64,000 bases of DNA from Treponema sp. (GTDB taxonomy: Bacteria; Spirochaetota; Spirochaetia; Treponematales; Treponemataceae): the NCBI GenBank assembly GCA_018384055.1, contig JAHAZL010000056.1, forward strand, positions 3,496-67,495. Direction: 5' to 3'. Both the position numbers and the translations under genes were made by a program. Below, one piece after another: positions 52,906 to 61,514 of this stretch; the first letter of the stretch is position 1, and every line of letters begins with the position of its first letter. The notes beneath the pieces are model-generated. The model did no database searches and had not been told where the DNA came from. It was given only the letters and a program-made list of their open reading frames with translations.

Positions 52906-55900
52906 TTAATTGCTTACCGGAGCATCCTTCATGGCAACAGGTTCTGGATCAACAAACTGGGCAGCACCTTCTGCAAGCTGAACTTCAGGTTTTACAACCG
53001 ACTTGTCAGGTCCATGAACCATTCCGTCAGCTTCCTCATCCGGATGCTTTCCAACTGGAGCATTTGAAAGCAAAAGCTTAAGGCGGTTAAGCTGGTTAAC
53101 TTCACTTGAACCTGGGTCATAGTCAACGGCTGAAATATTTGCCTCAGGATATCTGCGGCGAAGTTCCTTGATCATACCCTTTCCCGTAACATGGTTAGGA
53201 AGACAGGCAAATGGCTGAACGCAGGCAATTGAAGGACAACCGCTGTGAATGAGTTCTACCATTTCTGCAGTGAGGAACCAGCCTTCACCCGTAATGTTTC
53301 CAAGCTGAACTATATCATCAACTCCCTTCATCATGTCATAGATCAAGTGTGGAGGTTCAAAACGGTGGCTCTTTCTAAGCTGCTTCTTCATATAACCGCG
53401 GAAAAGTTCAAGCATAGAAACAAGGCGACGTGCATTCTTCTCCGTTTTCTTAGGGAAAGCAAGTTCCTGATGGCGGAAAATACCGGTAGAGAATGTATAG
53501 AAGAAGAAGTCCATAAGGTCAGGCATTACGCATTCTGCACCTTCGCGTTCAATAACATTTACGATGTCGTTGTTTGCAGTAGGATGGAATTTAACGAGAA
53601 TCTCACCTACAACACCAACCCTAGGCTTCTTTACAGGAACAAGAGGGAGCCTGTCAAAGTCACGGACAATTCCTTTGATGAGTTTTCTGAACTTCAAGTG
53701 AGAAAGTGACTTCAATGAAAGTTCACATTTTCCGTTCCATTTTTCATAGAGGGCATTGGCACTGCCTGGAACCTTTTCATAAGGACGGGTTCTGTAGAGA
53801 ACGCGCATCAAAAGGTCTCCAAGGACCAGGGCTCTCATGGCACGGATCAAAAGGCTTGGAGTAATCTTGAAGCCAGGATTGCTTTCAAAGCCCTGGGCAC
53901 TCAATGAAATTACAGGAACCTGAGAAAGGCCAGCATCAGCAAGAGCACGGCGAATGAATCCGATGTAGTTTGTAGCACGGCATCCACCGCCGGTCTGAGT
54001 AACCATAAGGCTTGTCTTGTTTACATCATACTTGCCGCTCTGAAGGGCTGCAATCATCTGCCCCGCAACAAGAATTGATGGATAGCAGGCATCGTTGTTT
54101 ACATATTTGAGACCTGTTTCAATGGCCATTGGGTCAACTGCATCGAGAACAACGAAGTCATATCCTGAATACCTGAAGGCCTGCTGAACAAGCCTGAAGT
54201 GGATAGGACTCATCTGAGGAGCAAGAATTGTATGCTTGTACTTCATTTCCTTTGTGAATACCTGGCGCTTGAAGGCGGCAGATTTCACGGTAAGTTTTGT
54301 CCTGTTTCTTTCACGGGCACGAACAGCTGCAATGAGGGAGCGGATGCGAATACGAACTGCACCAAGATTTGAACCTTCGTCAATCTTGATGAGGGTATAC
54401 ATGCGGCTCTTTGACTTCATAATTTCATCAACCTGATCTGCAGTAACGGCATCAAGGCCGCAGCCGAAAGAGGTAAGCTGAACGAGTTCCATGTTTGCCA
54501 TGCCGCTTACGAATACACCGGCACGGTAAAGTCTGTTGTGGTATGACCACTGGTCAATGATGCGCAAAGGCCTTTCAATGGAACCAAGGTGAGCAACAGA
54601 ATCTTCCGTAAATACAGCCATTCCAAGACCATTGATCATTTCCGGAATACCGTGGTTGATTTCCGGATCAAGGTGATAAGGACGGCCTGCAAGAACGATA
54701 CCGTTACCGCCGCGAGTGATTGTCTCTTCAAGAGCTTCTTCACCCTTTTCCTGAACTTCCTTCTTGAACTTTTCCTGTTCTGCCCAGGCAGCTTCAACAG
54801 CATCTGAAATCTGTTTCTTTGTAAGCTTAGGGAATTTCTTTGTCATCTCTTCAAAGAGACGAACTGCAAGACGGTCCTTGTCATAGATAGGAAGGAACGG
54901 ATTCATGAAGAAAATTGTATCATCCTGTCTCAGGCGATCAACATTGTTTCGGAGAACTTCAGGATAGCTTGTGACGATAGGACAGTTGTAGTGGTTTCCA
55001 GCTCCAGGATCTTCCTGCTTTTCATAAGGAACACAAGGATAGAAAATAAACTTTACACCCTGCTGAAGAAGGCTTTCCACATGACCGTGGGAAATTTTTC
55101 CTGGGTAACAAACTGATTCTGAAGGAATTGTTTCAAGTCCCTTTTCGTAGATTGCACGGCTTGATCTAGGAGAAAGCTTTACGCGGAATCCAAGCTTTGT
55201 AAAGAATGTAAACCACAAAGGATAGTTTTCATACATGTTGAGGACACGAGGAATACCGACATCTCCCATTGGTGCATCCTCTGCCTTGAGAGGTACATAG
55301 CTGAAGAGCCTCTTGTACTTCCATTCAAAAAGGTTAGGAAGCTTTTCGTTGTCATCGTCCGCCCCCTTTGTATTTGCTTTGTTGCTTGCATCAACCAGCT
55401 TTGACTTATCTGCAGAAGATTCTTCAATGTCTGCACCGCGTTCACAGCGGTTTCCAGTAATGAACTTGCGGCGTTCGTCACCGGCAATGAAAGTATTGAT
55501 TGTAAGGAGACAGTTGTTTGAACATTTTCCGCAGCGCTTAAGTTCAAGCTCAACCTTGAAGTTTTCAAGCTGATCTACTGTAGCAATGTTTGACTTAACG
55601 AACTTTGGAGTCTGGTCAGGATCATCCGGCTTTGGACGGCGAAGGTCTTCCCACTGGTCCTGGGCAATGAGGGCACTACCATAGGCACCCATGAGGCCTG
55701 CAACATCAGGTCTGTATACATTTACACCTGCAATTTTTTCAAAGGCACGGAGAACTGCATCGTTAAAGAAAGTTCCACCCTGAACTACAACCTTTGTACC
55801 GATTTCACTTGCACGGCGAAGCTTGATTACCTTGAAAAGAGCATTTTTGATTACGGAATAAGAAAGACCCGCAGAAATGTCTGCAACTTCAGCACCTTCC

Positions 55901-57492
55901 TTCTGTGCCTGCTTAACGCGGCTGTTCATGAATACTGTACAGCGGGTACCAAGGTCTACAGGCTTCTTTGCCATAAGGGCAATCTTAGAGAATTTCTGGA
56001 CGCTCATACCCATTGTGCGTGCAAAGTTATCAAGGAAGGAACCGCATCCTGCAGAACAGGCTTCGTTAAGCTGGATGCTTACGATGGCACCGTCCTTCAT
56101 GCGGAGACACTTCATGTCCTGACCACCGATATCCAGAAGGAACTCTACGCCAGGAACAAAGAAATCTGCGGCGCGATAGTGGGTGATTGTTTCAACTTCA
56201 CCGGCATCAACGCCAAGGGCTGCCTGGAACAATGCTTCACCGTAACCTGTAGAAACGGCACGGGCAATATAGCATTTTTCAGGAAGAATTGAATATAGTT
56301 TTTTAAGAACCTTTACTGCAAGGTCAACAGGATTTCCTGCATTTACATCGTAGAAACGCCAGAGGATCCTTCCCTTTGTATCAGTAAGGACTGCCTTTGT
56401 AGTTGTAGAACCTGCATCAAGGCCAAGGAAAACAGGACCTTCAGTCTTATCAAGTTCACCTACAAGAGCCTTTTCAGTTGAATGCCTCTGGTTGAATTCA
56501 TCAAGTTCAGCCTGAGAAGTAAATAGAGGCTCAAGACGCTGAACTTCCTGCATTTCAGCCCCTACAAGATTTGTAAGGCTTGCGCGGAATTCCTTTATTG
56601 TCGGAAATACGGCAGGTGTATCTTCACCCTTAGCATTTACCCATTTGATTTCTCTTTCTGCAGAATAGGCGGCACCAGAAGCCACAAAGAGCTGGCTGTT
56701 TTCAGGAACAATCTGTTCGTCTTCCTTAAGTTTGAGGGTAACTACAAAGCGTTCGCGAAGCTGGTCCAAAAAGTGCAATGGTCCACCAAGGAATGCAACA
56801 TGACCCCTGATTGGTTTACCGCAGGCAAGTCCCGAAATTGTCTGGGAAACAACAGCCTGGAAAATAGATGCGGCAATGTCTTCCCTTCTTGCACCTTCGT
56901 TGATGAGCGGCTGAACGTCTGTCTTTGCAAAAACACCGCAGCGGGCAGCAATCGGATAGATTGTTGTTGCACCGCGGGCAAGTTCGTTAAGGCCAGAAGC
57001 ATCTGTTTCAAGCAAAGCTGCCATCTGGTCAATGAAGGCACCTGTACCGCCGGCACAAGTTCCGTTCATGCGCTGTTCTACGCCGCCTTTAAAATATGTA
57101 ATCTTGGCATCTTCACCACCAAGTTCGATGACAACATCAGTCTGCGGAATGATTTTGCGTACAGCTGTAGTTGCCGCAACAACTTCCTGGATGAAAGGAA
57201 TGTTGAGCCACTGGGAAACGGAAAGACCTCCCGATCCAGTAACCTTTACACTTACAGTCTGATTTTCCTTCTGAGGGAAAAGACCTTCCAATGTATCAAA
57301 AGCTTTATTTACAACTGCAATGATTGTATTGCGGATGTCTGCGCGATGGCGTTCATATGCTCCGTAAAGGAGTTCATCATTGTCACCTAAAGCAACAACC
57401 TTAACGGTTGTGGATCCGACATCAATACCCATGCGGATAGGTTTTACAACAGGTTTAAGCGATGTGATGTTTCCAAGCGAATTATTTTCCAT
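52906..57492 (-). CDS. Giant acyl-CoA dehydratase activase-like protein (two ASKHA domains, DUF2229 and HgdB-like region)
   Basis: The 1,528-residue protein is built of domains related to the activator and substrate enzyme of 2-hydroxyacyl-CoA dehydratases. Residues about 20-310 are a first ASKHA ATPase (MGIDVGSTTVKVVALG, ELGGEDAKITY, NGTCAGGTGAFIDQM). Residues about 345-620 are a second (LGLDAGSTTTKAVLTD, NEACSAGCGSFLDNF). A cysteine cluster (KRCGKCSNNC, GNRCERGAD) follows, then a DUF2229 region (RVLNMYENYPLWFTFFTKLGF, SVCYPGKISHGH) and an HgdB-like C-terminal half (NDACYPSILVAGQM, QTGGGCRATNYIGF). Cysteines should bind a 4Fe-4S cluster. Proteins of this plan are common in anaerobes, including treponemes; the substrate is not known. 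A good promoter precedes it. Confidence 0.9.
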   Translation of the reverse strand: MENNSLGNITSLKPVVKPIRMGIDVGSTTVKVVALGDNDELLYGAYERHRADIRNTIIAVVNKAFDTLEGLFPQKENQTVSVKVTGSGGLSVSQWLNIPFIQEVVAATTAVRKIIPQTDVVIELGGEDAKITYFKGGVEQRMNGTCAGGTGAFIDQMAALLETDASGLNELARGATTIYPIAARCGVFAKTDVQPLINEGARREDIAASIFQAVVSQTISGLACGKPIRGHVAFLGGPLHFLDQLRERFVVTLKLKEDEQIVPENSQLFVASGAAYSAEREIKWVNAKGEDTPAVFPTIKEFRASLTNLVGAEMQEVQRLEPLFTSQAELDEFNQRHSTEKALVGELDKTEGPVFLGLDAGSTTTKAVLTDTKGRILWRFYDVNAGNPVDLAVKVLKKLYSILPEKCYIARAVSTGYGEALFQAALGVDAGEVETITHYRAADFFVPGVEFLLDIGGQDMKCLRMKDGAIVSIQLNEACSAGCGSFLDNFARTMGMSVQKFSKIALMAKKPVDLGTRCTVFMNSRVKQAQKEGAEVADISAGLSYSVIKNALFKVIKLRRASEIGTKVVVQGGTFFNDAVLRAFEKIAGVNVYRPDVAGLMGAYGSALIAQDQWEDLRRPKPDDPDQTPKFVKSNIATVDQLENFKVELELKRCGKCSNNCLLTINTFIAGDERRKFITGNRCERGADIEESSADKSKLVDASNKANTKGADDDNEKLPNLFEWKYKRLFSYVPLKAEDAPMGDVGIPRVLNMYENYPLWFTFFTKLGFRVKLSPRSSRAIYEKGLETIPSESVCYPGKISHGHVESLLQQGVKFIFYPCVPYEKQEDPGAGNHYNCPIVTSYPEVLRNNVDRLRQDDTIFFMNPFLPIYDKDRLAVRLFEEMTKKFPKLTKKQISDAVEAAWAEQEKFKKEVQEKGEEALEETITRGGNGIVLAGRPYHLDPEINHGIPEMINGLGMAVFTEDSVAHLGSIERPLRIIDQWSYHNRLYRAGVFVSGMANMELVQLTSFGCGLDAVTADQVDEIMKSKSRMYTLIKIDEGSNLGAVRIRIRSLIAAVRARERNRTKLTVKSAAFKRQVFTKEMKYKHTILAPQMSPIHFRLVQQAFRYSGYDFVVLDAVDPMAIETGLKYVNNDACYPSILVAGQMIAALQSGKYDVNKTSLMVTQTGGGCRATNYIGFIRRALADAGLSQVPVISLSAQGFESNPGFKITPSLLIRAMRALVLGDLLMRVLYRTRPYEKVPGSANALYEKWNGKCELSLKSLSHLKFRKLIKGIVRDFDRLPLVPVKKPRVGVVGEILVKFHPTANNDIVNVIEREGAECVMPDLMDFFFYTFSTGIFRHQELAFPKKTEKNARRLVSMLELFRGYMKKQLRKSHRFEPPHLIYDMMKGVDDIVQLGNITGEGWFLTAEMVELIHSGCPSIACVQPFACLPNHVTGKGMIKELRRRYPEANISAVDYDPGSSEVNQLNRLKLLLSNAPVGKHPDEEADGMVHGPDKSVVKPEVQLAEGAAQFVDPEPVAMKDAPVSN

Positions 57493-57512
57493 ACAATATT
57501 CCTATTTTTACA

Positions 57513-57541
57513 ATTATATAGGTAAAAATATCTATTTTCAA
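57513..57541 (-). promoter_or_regulatory. Promoter of the activase-like gene
   Basis: On the minus strand TTGAAA (57541-57536), 17 bases and TATAAT (57518-57513) lie 20 bases before the ATG, with an AGGA site between. Confidence 0.75.
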
Positions 57542-57558
57542 TGGTGACTGGTGATATG

Positions 57559-57645
57559 AGGGGTGTGTCCCTGACGAAAGTTAGGGGTCTGTCCCCTCTG
57601 ACATATTTTCATTGGGTTCTGAGGGGTCTGTCCCCTCTGACATAT
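57559..57645. repeat. Three copies of a GGGGTCTGTCCCC-type repeat upstream of the methyltransferase gene
   Basis: Two near-identical 24-base copies of AGGGGTCTGTCCCCTCTGAC plus ATAT start at 57583 and 57622 (39 bases apart), and a degenerate copy starts at 57559. The core GGGGTCTGTCCCC reappears downstream of the methyltransferase gene (58853-58863 on the opposite strand) and inside exbD. Confidence 0.85.
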
Positions 57646-57649
57646 AAAA

Positions 57650-57678
57650 TTGCTTTTTTTCCGTTTTATCTCTATACT
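57650..57678 (+). promoter_or_regulatory. Promoter of the methyltransferase gene, near-leaderless
   Basis: TTGCTT (57650-57655), 17 bases and TATACT (57673-57678) place the transcription start within one or two bases of the ATG at 57686. There is no ribosome-binding site. Confidence 0.5.
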
Positions 57679-57685
57679 GAACGGC

Positions 57686-58783
57686 ATGGCGGAAAACAAC
57701 GACTTCCTTACGACCCAGATAATCACATATATAGGAAACAAAAGAATCCTCATCGGGTACATTCAGAAGGAAATTGAACTCATAAAGGCAAAACTCAACA
57801 AGAAAAAGCTTGTTACCGCCGACCTTTTTTCCGGAAGCGGTATCGTTGCCCGCATGCTCAAGCAGCATTCATCCCTTGTAATCGCCAATGACCTTGAAAA
57901 TTACAGCCGAATCCTCAATTCCTGCTACCTTTTCAACAGGCGTGAATTTGATGCCGACAGGTATTTTGATCTTAGAAATGTCCTGGAAAAAGAATTTTTT
58001 GAGGTAAAAACTCCGGGAATCATCTGCGAAAACTACGCCCCCAAGGACACAAACGACATAAAGGCCGGCGAAAGGGCCTTTTACACCCGCGAAAACGCAG
58101 AAAGAATCGATACTTACAGAAAATTGATAGAAAAAGTTGATGAAGAATACAGGAATTTCTTTCTTGCACCTCTTTTAACGGAAGCCAGCATCCATGTGAA
58201 TACAAGCGGAGTCTTCAAAGGCTTTTACAAGGACAAAAAGACAGGTATCGGGTGCTTCGGAGGAACAGGAAAGAACGCACTCACAAGAATCATGGGTCAG
58301 GTTGAACTTCCAGTGCCTGTTTTCAGCAACTATTCAAGCAAAATGCAGCTATTCCAGCAGGATACCGTGGAACTTTCTGCAGAACTAAAGAAAATCGACA
58401 TTGCATACCTTGATCCGCCATACAACCAGCACCCTTACGGAAGCAATTACTTCATGCTGAATCTCATTGCGGACAATTCGATTCCGGATGTAAAGCTAAG
58501 CAAAGTCTCGGGCATCCCATGCAACTGGAACAGGTCCAAATTCAACAAAAAAGCATACGCACTGTATTCCATGGACAAAATCATTGCCAATCTCGATGCA
58601 AAATACACAATTGTTTCCTATAATAATGAAGGTTTCATCGAATTTGACGAAATGAAGAACATGCTGAAAAAATACGGCAAGGTAAAGACGGTAGAAATCC
58701 TATACAACACCTTCCGCGGAAGCCGCAACCTTAAAAACCGCGACATTCATGTAAACGAATTTCTCTTTGTTCTGGAAAAATAA
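57686..58783 (+). CDS. Orphan DNA adenine-N6 methyltransferase (D12 class-like)
   Basis: The 365-residue enzyme (from ATG 57686, MAENNDFLTTQ) has the AdoMet-binding motif ADLFSGSGIVARML and the catalytic motif AYLDPPYNQHPYGSNYF. The N-terminal TYIGNKRILIGYI matches the target-recognition start of D12-type enzymes. It should methylate adenine in a short DNA site that cannot be read from the sequence. No restriction endonuclease lies beside it, so it is either a solitary regulatory methylase or a remnant of a restriction-modification system. Repeats on both sides (57559-57645, 58793-58939) suggest insertion as a unit. The frame opens at 57650, but those codons cover the promoter. Confidence 0.9.
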   Translation: MAENNDFLTTQIITYIGNKRILIGYIQKEIELIKAKLNKKKLVTADLFSGSGIVARMLKQHSSLVIANDLENYSRILNSCYLFNRREFDADRYFDLRNVLEKEFFEVKTPGIICENYAPKDTNDIKAGERAFYTRENAERIDTYRKLIEKVDEEYRNFFLAPLLTEASIHVNTSGVFKGFYKDKKTGIGCFGGTGKNALTRIMGQVELPVPVFSNYSSKMQLFQQDTVELSAELKKIDIAYLDPPYNQHPYGSNYFMLNLIADNSIPDVKLSKVSGIPCNWNRSKFNKKAYALYSMDKIIANLDAKYTIVSYNNEGFIEFDEMKNMLKKYGKVKTVEILYNTFRGSRNLKNRDIHVNEFLFVLEK

Positions 58784-58792
58784 ACCGCACAT

Positions 58793-58939
58793 GGATTGCT
58801 TCGTCAAAGGCTCCTCGCAATGACAAAAAAAATGACATGGCAACGGGGACAGACCCCTATTAATCAGGATTGCTTCGTCGCAGGCTCCTCGCAATGACGA
58901 AAAAAACGACATGGCAACGGGGACAGCCCCCTATTAATC
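58793..58939. repeat. Tandem pair of 73-bp dispersed repeat units
   Basis: Two units (58793-58865 and 58867-58939) agree at almost every base. Each starts with GGATTGCTTCGTC, contains GGCTCCTCGCAATGAC (ends complementary to the start, so it can fold) and finishes with GGGGACAGACCCCTATTAATC or a close variant. Elements of the GGATTGCTTCGTC...GCAATGAC type are found scattered in many bacterial genomes as I recall; here they follow the methyltransferase gene. Confidence 0.88.
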
Positions 58940-58946
58940 TACGTAC

Positions 58947-58991
58947 AAAAAAAATCCCCCGGCAGCCTGCAATCGCAAGACCGTCCGGAGG
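58947..58991 (-). terminator. Rho-independent terminator of ilvE
   Basis: On the minus strand CCTCCGG pairs with CCGGGGG and an inner CTTGC pairs with GCAGG around GATT; eight T residues follow. Confidence 0.85.
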
Positions 58992-59021
58992 ACTAAATTA
59001 TGAATTATGCATTCTTAATTA

Positions 59022-60044
59022 TTAATTGATTTCAACAACCCATCCTTCTGGTCCCTTTACAGTTCCCATCTGGATGCCCGTCAAAGTCTCGCGAAGCTTC
59101 TGCATGACTGGACCGATGTTTTCCATTCCGCTTGGAAGCATGATTGACTTTCCGTGGTCGTCGATCTGTCCGATTGGAGAAATAACGGCTGCAGTACCGC
59201 AAAGACCGCATTCAACGAACTTCTTGAGTTCCTTCTTGTTTACCTTGCGTTCTTCAACCTTCATGCCGAGGATGTCCTTTGCAACTGTAATCAAAGAACG
59301 GCGTGTGATTGAAGGAAGGATTGAACCAGACTTTGGAGTAATGAGAGTACCCTTCTTGTCAACGAAGAGGATGTTTGCTCCACCAGTTTCTTCAATATAA
59401 GTATGTGTTGCAGGGTCTGTGTACATGTTTTCTGCATATCCGCAGTTGTGTGCATCCACGATGTTGTAGAGAGACATTGCGTAGTTGAGACCAGCCTTGA
59501 TGTCACCTGTTCCGTGAGGAGCTGCACGGTCGCGGTCAGAAATGCGAACCTTGATTGGCTTTACTCCGCCCTTAAAGTATGGTCCTACTGGAGTTACAAG
59601 AATACGGAACTGGAATTCTGTAGCAGGCTTAACACCGATAACTGCATTTGAACCGAACATGAATGGACGGATGTAAAGTGTAGCGCCGCTTCCGTAAGGT
59701 GGAACATAGTCAAGGTTTGCCTTAACAACATCGATTACAGCCTGAATGAACTTTTCCTTTGGGAAAACAGGCATTTCAAGGCGAGTACAGCTGTCTGCCA
59801 TGCGGTCAGCGTTGAGGTCAGGTCTGAATGTAACGACTTTTCCGTCTGAAGTTGTATATGCTTTAAGTCCTTCGAAACATGTCTGTGCATACTGAAGGAC
59901 GCAGGCGCATTCGCTCATTGTGATTGTGTGGTTAGAAGTAAGAGTTCCTTCATCCCAAGCACCGTCTTTCCAGTTTGCTACGAAACTCTTGCTTGTTTCC
60001 ATGTAGCCGAAAGGCAAGTTGCCCCAGTCGATGTCTTTTGCCAT
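59022..60044 (-). CDS. ilvE: Branched-chain amino-acid aminotransferase
   Basis: The PLP enzyme interconverts leucine, isoleucine and valine with their keto acids. The 340-residue protein is of class IV: ACVLQYAQTCFEGLKAY, LYIRPFMFGSNA, the catalytic lysine in GDIKAGLNYAMSL, EETGGANILFVDKKG and GSILPSITRRS are visible. A GAGG site lies seven bases before the ATG. The gene has its own promoter (60116-60144) and an unusual 36-base inverted repeat at the predicted 5' end of the mRNA, and a strong terminator, so it is a single-gene transcript. It is not next to other branched-chain biosynthesis genes. Confidence 0.96.
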   Translation of the reverse strand: MAKDIDWGNLPFGYMETSKSFVANWKDGAWDEGTLTSNHTITMSECACVLQYAQTCFEGLKAYTTSDGKVVTFRPDLNADRMADSCTRLEMPVFPKEKFIQAVIDVVKANLDYVPPYGSGATLYIRPFMFGSNAVIGVKPATEFQFRILVTPVGPYFKGGVKPIKVRISDRDRAAPHGTGDIKAGLNYAMSLYNIVDAHNCGYAENMYTDPATHTYIEETGGANILFVDKKGTLITPKSGSILPSITRRSLITVAKDILGMKVEERKVNKKELKKFVECGLCGTAAVISPIGQIDDHGKSIMLPSGMENIGPVMQKLRETLTGIQMGTVKGPEGWVVEIN

Positions 60045-60073
60045 AAAAGTACCTCTTGAAGATAAAAAATAAA

Positions 60074-60109
60074 GTGGAACTTAAAAAACTTAAGTTTATT
60101 AAAGTCCAC
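60074..60109 (-). promoter_or_regulatory. 36-base inverted repeat at the 5' end of the ilvE mRNA
   Basis: The two 18-base arms (60109-60092 and 60091-60074 on the minus strand) are complementary at 15 of 18 positions. The first base lies where transcription from the promoter at 60116-60144 should begin, and the hairpin is followed by TTTATTTTTT before the ribosome-binding site. It may be a stabilising 5' stem, an attenuator or an operator. Confidence 0.6.
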
Positions 60110-60115
60110 AAAAAA

Positions 60116-60144
60116 ATAATATCACTACGAAAAAAAAATGTAAA
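60116..60144 (-). promoter_or_regulatory. Promoter of ilvE
   Basis: On the minus strand TTTACA (60144-60139), 17 bases and TATTAT (60121-60116) predict a start near 60109. Confidence 0.65.
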
Positions 60145-60202
60145 ATGAATTCTCCAGGATTAAAGAAATCCTTTATTAAAAAAAATCCGCCAGCAAAAAA
60201 AA

Positions 60203-61477
60203 TCAATTGTTCGAAGGAATCGTAATAAGAACTTCCGTACCTGCATTTACGATGCTTTTCACATCCATGGTGCCGTTGCAAATTTTTTCAATGCGGAATT
60301 TAGTGTTTTCAATGCCAAGATGTTTTCTTTTTGTGTCCTTTGGTTTTGTCACGTCAAAACCGACTCCGTCATCCTTTACGGAAATGAAAATTTTTCCATC
60401 CTTTTCCCAGGTAGAAATCCTTATGGTCCCACCGGACTTCTTTGCCCTAAGTCCATGCTGAATAGAATTTTCAACGATAGGCTGAAGTATCAAAGGAGGG
60501 ACTGAAAAATTCTTTATGGCTATATCATAAACAACAGATATATTGTCAAAACGTTCCTTTTCAATCTCAAGATAACATTCAATATGTTCAAGTTCCCGTT
60601 CAAAGGGATGATGAGAAACAGTGTCAAAGGCATCCTTGTTTCCCTTCAGAAATTTGGAAAGATTGTTCAGCATTCTTTCAGCTCTTTCAGGTTCAGACTG
60701 ATAAAGCACCTTAATATTGTAAAGGACATTGTTAACAAAGTGAGGCTGAATCTGAGACTGGGAAACACTTATCAGAGAATGTTCAAGCTTGATTCGGTTT
60801 TCAAAAAAATTTCCGTAGACAACATTATAAAACACAAAAAACTGAATGCAGATCTGAACCGTAGTTGCAATGGCAACAGGATTGATTTCCTTTATGTATT
60901 CGTAACAGGCCTCAATCTTCAGTGCATAAATAAGTATGCATGAAAACCAGCAGACCAAATAGAGAAGAAGGCTTGAAAGAAGAAGAATAAAAATTCTAGG
61001 TCTGTATTGCTTTCTGTAAAAAATCAAAAGTCCTATAACAATCACATGAATAAGAAACTCTGTAATTTCAACAAACTTAAAGTTATCAAGAAGGAATTCC
61101 TGTCTTCTTACACAGGCAGCAAAGGCGTTGAAAGTAAACAGAACAACCGATACCAAAGCAGTATAGGCTGCAATGGTAGTTTTTTTCCCGATTACTTCAG
61201 GATTATTCATGAATCCGGCATTCTGCAAGTAGAAGACTCCGGTAATGCCAAAGGAAGACAGAAGCAAAATGGAATGAACTATGGCCTTGGACATATAGCC
61301 TTCAAACATACCGTAAAGCATCATCAATTCAAGACCATAACGAATAAGACAGAACAAAAGACCCAGAGGAGGAAGAACAACCTTCTTGCTCATATTGCGT
61401 GGAGACATCAGTCCAAAAATTATATAAGTGATGAAAATTGCAAACGAAGCTATACAGACACCCAATCCCTGCACCAT
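60203..61477 (-). CDS. LytS/YehU-type sensor histidine kinase
   Basis: The 424-residue protein has about seven N-terminal membrane helices (1-215), then a cytoplasmic kinase. The histidine box reads SQSQIQPHFVNNVLYNIKVLYQ, a variant of the family QINPHFLFN motif, with the phosphate-accepting histidine kept. The ATPase has PLILQPIVENSIQHGL and DDGVGFD with a G-box near the C-terminus (RKHLGIENTKFRIEKIC). It should sense a membrane or envelope signal and phosphorylate the response regulator encoded 37 bases upstream. The signal is unknown. Confidence 0.92.
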   Translation of the reverse strand: MVQGLGVCIASFAIFITYIIFGLMSPRNMSKKVVLPPLGLLFCLIRYGLELMMLYGMFEGYMSKAIVHSILLLSSFGITGVFYLQNAGFMNNPEVIGKKTTIAAYTALVSVVLFTFNAFAACVRRQEFLLDNFKFVEITEFLIHVIVIGLLIFYRKQYRPRIFILLLSSLLLYLVCWFSCILIYALKIEACYEYIKEINPVAIATTVQICIQFFVFYNVVYGNFFENRIKLEHSLISVSQSQIQPHFVNNVLYNIKVLYQSEPERAERMLNNLSKFLKGNKDAFDTVSHHPFERELEHIECYLEIEKERFDNISVVYDIAIKNFSVPPLILQPIVENSIQHGLRAKKSGGTIRISTWEKDGKIFISVKDDGVGFDVTKPKDTKRKHLGIENTKFRIEKICNGTMDVKSIVNAGTEVLITIPSNN

Positions 61478-61514
61478 ATAACAAACCCCTCATAGAGAAG
61501 AAAACTTTTTCCGT

